33,194 bases of DNA from Enhygromyxa salina (GTDB lineage: Bacteria; Myxococcota_A; Polyangia; Nannocystales; Nannocystaceae), in NCBI RefSeq assembly GCF_002994615.1, contig NZ_PVNK01000121.1, positions 1-33,194 of the forward strand, in the 5' to 3' direction. A program made the position numbers and the translations under genes. Shown piece after piece: positions 29,130 to 33,194 of the stretch; position 1 is the stretch's first letter; every line of letters starts with the position of its first letter. The notes beneath the pieces were generated by a model, which was given only the letters and a program-made list of their open reading frames with translations, ran no database searches and was not told the DNA's origin.

Positions 29130-31199
29130 ATGGCCGTCAAGCCCCGGCGCCTCGCGCCCTCGGGCCAAGCCGAGGGCATCCCAGCCGACTGGAAGCCGCG
29201 CGCGCGCAACCGCGAGCAGCTGCTCGAGCTCGTCGAGCGCCTGCCGAGCGAGCCCGGCGTCTACGTGATGCGCGATCGCAAGGGCCGGGTCGTCTACGTC
29301 GGCAAGGCCCGGCGCCTGCGCCAGCGCGTGCGCCAGTACTTCAACGGCCACGACACCCGGCTGTTCGTGCCCCGGCTGGCCAAGGTCCTCGGCGACATCG
29401 AGGCCGTGATCACCTCCAACGACAAGGAGGCGATGCTGCTCGAGAACAACCTGATCAAGCGCCACCAGCCGCGCTTCAACGTCAAGCTGCGCGACGACAA
29501 GCAGTATTTGGTCTTGCGTCTCGACGCCCGCGCTGCGTGGCCCAAGCTCGAGGTCGTGCGCAACATCCGGCAGGACGGGGCCCACTACTACGGCCCCTAT
29601 CACTCGGCGAGCTCGGCCCGGCACACGCTGCGGGTCGTCAACCGTCACTTCAAGCTCCGGACCTGCTCGGACTTCGTGCTCGCCCATCGCAAGCGGCCGT
29701 GTCTTCAGCATCAGATCGATCGCTGCCCGGCGCCGTGCGTGTTCGAGGTCGACGCGCAGGCCTACGCCGATCAGGTCCGCGACGTCGGGCTGTTCCTCGG
29801 TGGGCGCCACGGTGAGCTCGTCGCCGGGCTCGAGCAGCGCATGCAGGCCGCCGCCGACGCGCTCGAGTTCGAGACCGCCGCGCGGGTCCGGGATCAGCTG
29901 CGCGCGGTCGAGACCACCCTCCAGCGCCAGGACGTGGTCGGGACCGGCGAGCTCGATCAGGACCTCGTCGGGATGTACCGCGAGGGCGGCAACGTCGAGT
30001 TCGTGGTCATGCACGTGCGCCAGGGCAAGCTGATCGGGACCCAGCGCTACTCCGAGAAGGGCATGGAGCTGCCCGACGCCGAGGTCCTCAACGGCTTCCT
30101 CAGCGCCTACTACGACGAGGCCCCGCTCGTGCCCGACGAGCTGCTGCTGCCCTTCGCCCTGGCCGAGGACGACGCGGAGCCGCTCGGGGTCTGGCTGAGC
30201 GAGCGCCGCGGCAAGAAGGTCAAGGTCAAGGTGCCCGCGCGGGGGGATCGCAAGAAGCTCGTGCTCCTGGCCGAGCGTAACGCCGCGAGCAATTTTGTGA
30301 CGCGGAGGAACAAGCGCGACGACAGCGAGGCCGCGCTCGTGGCCCTGCGCAAGCGCCTGCGCCTGAGCCGGCTGCCGCGGCGGATGGAGTGCTACGACGT
30401 CAGCCACATCCAGGGCAGCGAGCCGGTCGCCTCGATGGTCGTGTTCGTCGACGGCGTGGCGGACAAGGCGAGCTATCGCCAGTTCAAGATCAAGGGCGCC
30501 GACGGCCGGGGCCAGCGGCAAAACGATGACTTCGCCTCGATGCACGAGGTCCTCGGCCGACGGCTGCGGCGCGCGCTCGAGGATGAGGACTGGGCCCTGC
30601 CTGATCTGATCGTGATCGATGGCGGCAAGGGGCAGCTCGGGCGCGCGATCGCGGCGATGCAGGACCTGGGCATCGCGCTCGGGGACGAGGGCGTGGACCT
30701 GGTCTCGCTGGCCAAGGAGCGGCGCTTTGCGGTCAGCGCGAGCAAGCGCGGGCTCGAGCAGCTGCGCGAGCGCGGGGGGAAGGGCGCGGCGGCGGCGGAG
30801 CCGGGCGAGGCGCTCGCCGACTACGTGGTCGAGACCGCCGACGAGGACGAGGGCCGCGGCGAGGTCCGGCCCGAGCGGGTGTTCGTGCCCGGGGCCAAAG
30901 ACGCGATCGCCCTGCCGCACGGGTCTTCGGAGCTCTACCTGATGACGCGGCTGCGCGATGAGGCCCACCGCTTTGCGATCACCCATCACCGCAAGCGTCG
31001 GGGCAAGCGATCGCTGGTCTCGGTGCTCGACCAGATCGCGGGGGTCGGGCCGGCGACCAAGCGAGCGCTGGTCAAGCATTTTGGCAGCGTCAAGGCGATC
31101 CGAGCGGCTTCGGTCGAGCAGCTGTGCGAGGTCAAGGGCGTCGGGCCGAAGCTGGCCGCTGTGATTCATGCGGCGCTCGGGGCCGGGCCTGGCGCGTGA
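29130..31199 (+). CDS. uvrC: UvrABC system protein C, excinuclease subunit
   Basis: 689 residues. UvrC makes the 3' and 5' incisions in nucleotide excision repair with UvrB. Domains in order: GIY-YIG nuclease (PGVYVMRDRKGRVVYVGKA); a Cys cluster (CSDFVLAHRKRPCL, DRCPAPC) like the one that binds an iron-sulphur cluster in E. coli UvrC; a UVR UvrB-binding motif (ELVAGLEQRMQAAADALEFE); an RNase H-like nuclease (MECYDVSHIQGSEPVASMVV, LPDLIVIDGGKGQL); and a double helix-hairpin-helix (IAGVGPATKRALVKHFGS, VKGVGPKLAAVI). An acidic loop (VVETADEDEGRGE) looks like a lineage insertion. It follows rseP by eight bases and probably shares its transcript. Confidence 0.95.
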   Translation: MAVKPRRLAPSGQAEGIPADWKPRARNREQLLELVERLPSEPGVYVMRDRKGRVVYVGKARRLRQRVRQYFNGHDTRLFVPRLAKVLGDIEAVITSNDKEAMLLENNLIKRHQPRFNVKLRDDKQYLVLRLDARAAWPKLEVVRNIRQDGAHYYGPYHSASSARHTLRVVNRHFKLRTCSDFVLAHRKRPCLQHQIDRCPAPCVFEVDAQAYADQVRDVGLFLGGRHGELVAGLEQRMQAAADALEFETAARVRDQLRAVETTLQRQDVVGTGELDQDLVGMYREGGNVEFVVMHVRQGKLIGTQRYSEKGMELPDAEVLNGFLSAYYDEAPLVPDELLLPFALAEDDAEPLGVWLSERRGKKVKVKVPARGDRKKLVLLAERNAASNFVTRRNKRDDSEAALVALRKRLRLSRLPRRMECYDVSHIQGSEPVASMVVFVDGVADKASYRQFKIKGADGRGQRQNDDFASMHEVLGRRLRRALEDEDWALPDLIVIDGGKGQLGRAIAAMQDLGIALGDEGVDLVSLAKERRFAVSASKRGLEQLRERGGKGAAAAEPGEALADYVVETADEDEGRGEVRPERVFVPGAKDAIALPHGSSELYLMTRLRDEAHRFAITHHRKRRGKRSLVSVLDQIAGVGPATKRALVKHFGSVKAIRAASVEQLCEVKGVGPKLAAVIHAALGAGPGA

Positions 31200-31222
31200 C
31201 TCGGTGATCCGCTCGACGACTC

Positions 31223-31807
31223 CTACGCTCGCCTCGGGCTCGTCGTCGACCACGGCCCGCTGGCGGCGAGCGTGACGAGGTGCTCGATGACCATCTCGTG
31301 GGCAGCGTCGAGATCTTTGGTGCCGCAGATCGCGAGGAGCTCGTCCTTGCTGTGGAACGCGAAGCGCATGGTCAGCAAGACGATGCTGTGGCCGTAGAGC
31401 CGCGCCGCGGGCCCGTAGGCCTGGGCGAGCCGGTTCAAGAAGGGCTCGAGGGACTGACGCCAGTTGGTGTCCGAGACGTTGCCCTCGCGCGCGGTCAAGA
31501 AGAAGCGCGCGCGGACGAGCTCGCGGTTCGCGCGGCATAGCCCGTAGAAGTCGGTCAGGACCTGCTCGAGCGTGCTCTCGCCCTCGAACCAGGGGTGGTT
31601 GGAGAGCATGTCCCAGGCTTGCTGCTGAAACGACTCGATGGTCGCGTCGAGCAGGTGCTGGGTCGTGGGATAGTAGTGAGTCACGGTCCCCGGTGAGAGG
31701 CCGGCTCGCTCGGCGACGAGCCGGACTCGCAGGCCATTGATCCCTCGCTCCTCGAGCTCCTCTGTCGCCGCCGAGATGATCTGATCGAGGGTGTGGGGCT
31801 TTTCCAT
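31223..31807 (-). CDS. TetR-family transcriptional regulator
   Basis: 194 residues. The N-terminal helix-turn-helix is typical (IISAATEELEERGINGLRVR, then AERAGLSPGTVTHYYPT). The C-terminal ligand and dimer domain is helical and diverse (FYGLCRANRELVRARFFLTA). Such proteins usually repress a nearby gene until a ligand binds. The only close gene on the same strand is the PLA2-like gene 48 bases upstream, so the two could be co-transcribed. It converges on uvrC with a 23-base gap. Target and ligand are unknown. Confidence 0.88.
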   Translation of the reverse strand: MEKPHTLDQIISAATEELEERGINGLRVRLVAERAGLSPGTVTHYYPTTQHLLDATIESFQQQAWDMLSNHPWFEGESTLEQVLTDFYGLCRANRELVRARFFLTAREGNVSDTNWRQSLEPFLNRLAQAYGPAARLYGHSIVLLTMRFAFHSKDELLAICGTKDLDAAHEMVIEHLVTLAASGPWSTTSPRRA

Positions 31808-31855
31808 GGTCGAGGGGCGGTGACGTCGCCGCCCTCGACTCTACTCTAATCTGCT

Positions 31856-33194
31856 CTAATCTGCCGCGAGTTTCGAGGGGCACTTCAAGGTCTGGGTGCA
31901 GTCGTCGGTATCGCTCGGCCCGCTCCCCTTCGGTGGCTTCCCGACGTCGAAGCTGCCCACGGAGGGGGTCTGCTTGGTCGAGACCTTGTTGCTGTACTTT
32001 TTCTTCATGTTCGCTGACGTGCGCGGGGGTGCGTAGCGGTACCACTTGCCGGAGCCGCCGACGGTCTTCGAGCCGGGGCACATGCTCGGGGGCATGAACA
32101 TGTCGTCAGCGGCCATGCGCATCTCCGTGCCGCAGCTGGGGTTGAGCTGAACGTTGTACTTCAGGGTGTTCCAGTAGTTGCTGACGTCCTTGCCGCCGGT
32201 CGACTGGTAGACGCAGTGATCGTGAATCAAGCAGCCGAGGCCCCAGCCCCCGCCTCCTCCGACCCAATCGGGGGGCGCGTCACAGCCAGGCCCACAGCGG
32301 CCGTTGCAGGGGTAGACGCCGTCGGCCACCTTGGGACCGGGGATCGTCACATTCGCGGCCTTGGAGCGCGACCACCACCGGGGAATCGAGGCGGTGATCG
32401 TCTCGACACTCACTTGCTTCGTCTTCCCGTTCAACATCTCCTTCGTCTTCGTCTTCTCCGGGAACATGTTGAAGCCGATGCAATAGTATTTGCCGTATTC
32501 CACGCACTCGATCTGGCCATCGCGCGCGTCGGTGAGGAAGTGGCCGTTGCAACTCGACGTGTTCGGTAGGCTCGAGAAATAGGGCAGCTCGGACGCGTCG
32601 TCCGCGATGTCGGAGGGGTTGAAGGCGAGGACCGAGGCGTCGAGCGCGAGCCCCGGATCCTGTGCGTCGCCGGAGTCGAAGCGCTCGAGGACCGCGAGGG
32701 TCTCCGAGTCCTCGTCGGGTTCGTCCTCCCAGGATGTCACGTACGCGTCGTCGAAGAAGCTCGGCGCGGTCTCGTCGAGCACGGGGAGCTTGGTGTCCCA
32801 CGAGTCCCAGACGAACCCGGGCAGGCTCTCCGCCATCATCCCCAGCGCGCGGTGGGTGTAGAGCACAGCGATGGGATTGAGCGGGCGGCGCTCGAGTTGC
32901 GAGATCGCACGGTAAGCTTCGTTCACGGCGCGCCAGTCCTCCGGTGTGAGCTGCTCATCGTTGCCCTCGATGAGAAGCTCTCCCTGTTCGTAGTCGGCGC
33001 GAAAACTCGCCGAGACCGTGGCCGTGCGAAGATCGACCTGAACGATGTGGTCGCTGAGCACGGCGGCGTCGAAGCCAACGAAGCCCCCCTCTGCGGTGTG
33101 GATTGAGCCGTGAATTGCGTCGGCTTGGCCGTTTAGTACGAATCCTTGTGCGGGGGAGTTTGGGGTGGAGGGCGTCTGTGCCCGGCTGTTGGGG
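31856..33194 (-). CDS. Phospholipase A2-like protein, 5' end beyond window
   Basis: At least 446 residues: a GTG at 33061 could be read as start, but the frame stays open to the window edge with protein-like composition (VLNGQADAIHGSIHTAEGGF), so the N-terminus is missing. The C-terminal third holds a Cys-rich PLA2-like core: CNGRCGPGCDAPPD, then CLIHDHCVYQS, where HDxC is the His-Asp pair of the phospholipase A2 fold. More cysteines lie around it (SSCNGHF, IECVEYGKYYC). The acidic N-terminal part contains no clear domain. A secreted hydrolase or toxin-like protein is the inference; the signal peptide, if present, is outside the window. Confidence 0.7.
   Translation of the reverse strand, partial: PNSRAQTPSTPNSPAQGFVLNGQADAIHGSIHTAEGGFVGFDAAVLSDHIVQVDLRTATVSASFRADYEQGELLIEGNDEQLTPEDWRAVNEAYRAISQLERRPLNPIAVLYTHRALGMMAESLPGFVWDSWDTKLPVLDETAPSFFDDAYVTSWEDEPDEDSETLAVLERFDSGDAQDPGLALDASVLAFNPSDIADDASELPYFSSLPNTSSCNGHFLTDARDGQIECVEYGKYYCIGFNMFPEKTKTKEMLNGKTKQVSVETITASIPRWWSRSKAANVTIPGPKVADGVYPCNGRCGPGCDAPPDWVGGGGGWGLGCLIHDHCVYQSTGGKDVSNYWNTLKYNVQLNPSCGTEMRMAADDMFMPPSMCPGSKTVGGSGKWYRYAPPRTSANMKKKYSNKVSTKQTPSVGSFDVGKPPKGSGPSDTDDCTQTLKCPSKLAAD

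Noticed and set aside
28857..32081. Open frame of more than 1000 codons on the minus strand
   Set aside because: It runs antisense to rseP and uvrC, both certain from their motifs, and across the TetR gene. Its translation is Arg/Leu/Ala-rich without domains. It is a high-GC shadow frame.
33059..33061. GTG as true start of the PLA2-like gene
   Set aside because: The frame is open upstream to the window edge with normal protein composition, and no ribosome binding site was noticed; the gene is treated as 5' truncated.

Overview
The window is GC-rich bacterial DNA from what looks like a myxobacterium, most likely of the Nannocystis/Plesiocystis/Enhygromyxa type. This is an inference from content: a Pkn-type Ser/Thr kinase with HRDVSPQN in its catalytic loop, PEGA-like envelope proteins, acidic low-complexity linkers, a DUF1592/DUF1552 pair, a Thg1-like protein and a mitochondrial-type EF-G1. 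No rRNA, tRNA, insertion sequence, phage gene or CRISPR array was recognised.

Left part (1-14278), accessory envelope and signalling region. Two tandem beta-helix lipoprotein-like genes (1-933, cut by the window edge; 930-2270) are followed with a 1-nt overlap by a TPR/PEGA-like membrane protein (2270-3163). An array of 83-84 bp repeats (3170-3446) separates this from a minus-strand operon read from 8470 to 3450: Ser/Thr kinase, small membrane protein, membrane-anchored HEAT-like protein, and a HEAT-like protein resembling TIGR02270. From the same 99-bp divergent intergenic region a six-gene plus-strand operon starts (8570-14278): a single-pass membrane protein, a proline-rich periplasmic or membrane protein, a cysteine-rich lipoprotein, and three TPR/PEGA-like paralogues, the last degenerate. 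The lipoprotein plus TPR/PEGA pairing occurs in both blocks. The layout suggests one kinase-linked envelope system, not one I can name.

Middle part (14349-20890): a TIR-like/Lcl (DUF1566) single-pass protein and aspartate-semialdehyde dehydrogenase (asd), both minus strand; an outer-membrane beta-barrel protein (plus strand); then a translationally coupled DUF1592 lipoprotein and Tat-exported DUF1552 protein (minus strand). A 15-bp perfect hairpin lies between the convergent barrel and DUF1552 genes.

Right part (21081-33194), mostly housekeeping: transketolase (tkt), EF-G of the mitochondrial EFG1-like class, a Thg1-like 3'-5' polymerase, ssb with a very glycine-rich linker, a small glycosyltransferase-2-like protein, the site-2 protease rseP, uvrC, a TetR-family regulator, and a probably secreted phospholipase A2-like protein whose 5' end lies beyond the right edge.

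Ribosome binding sites are weak in many genes. Several starts were therefore chosen from signal peptides, ATGA overlaps or family alignment.
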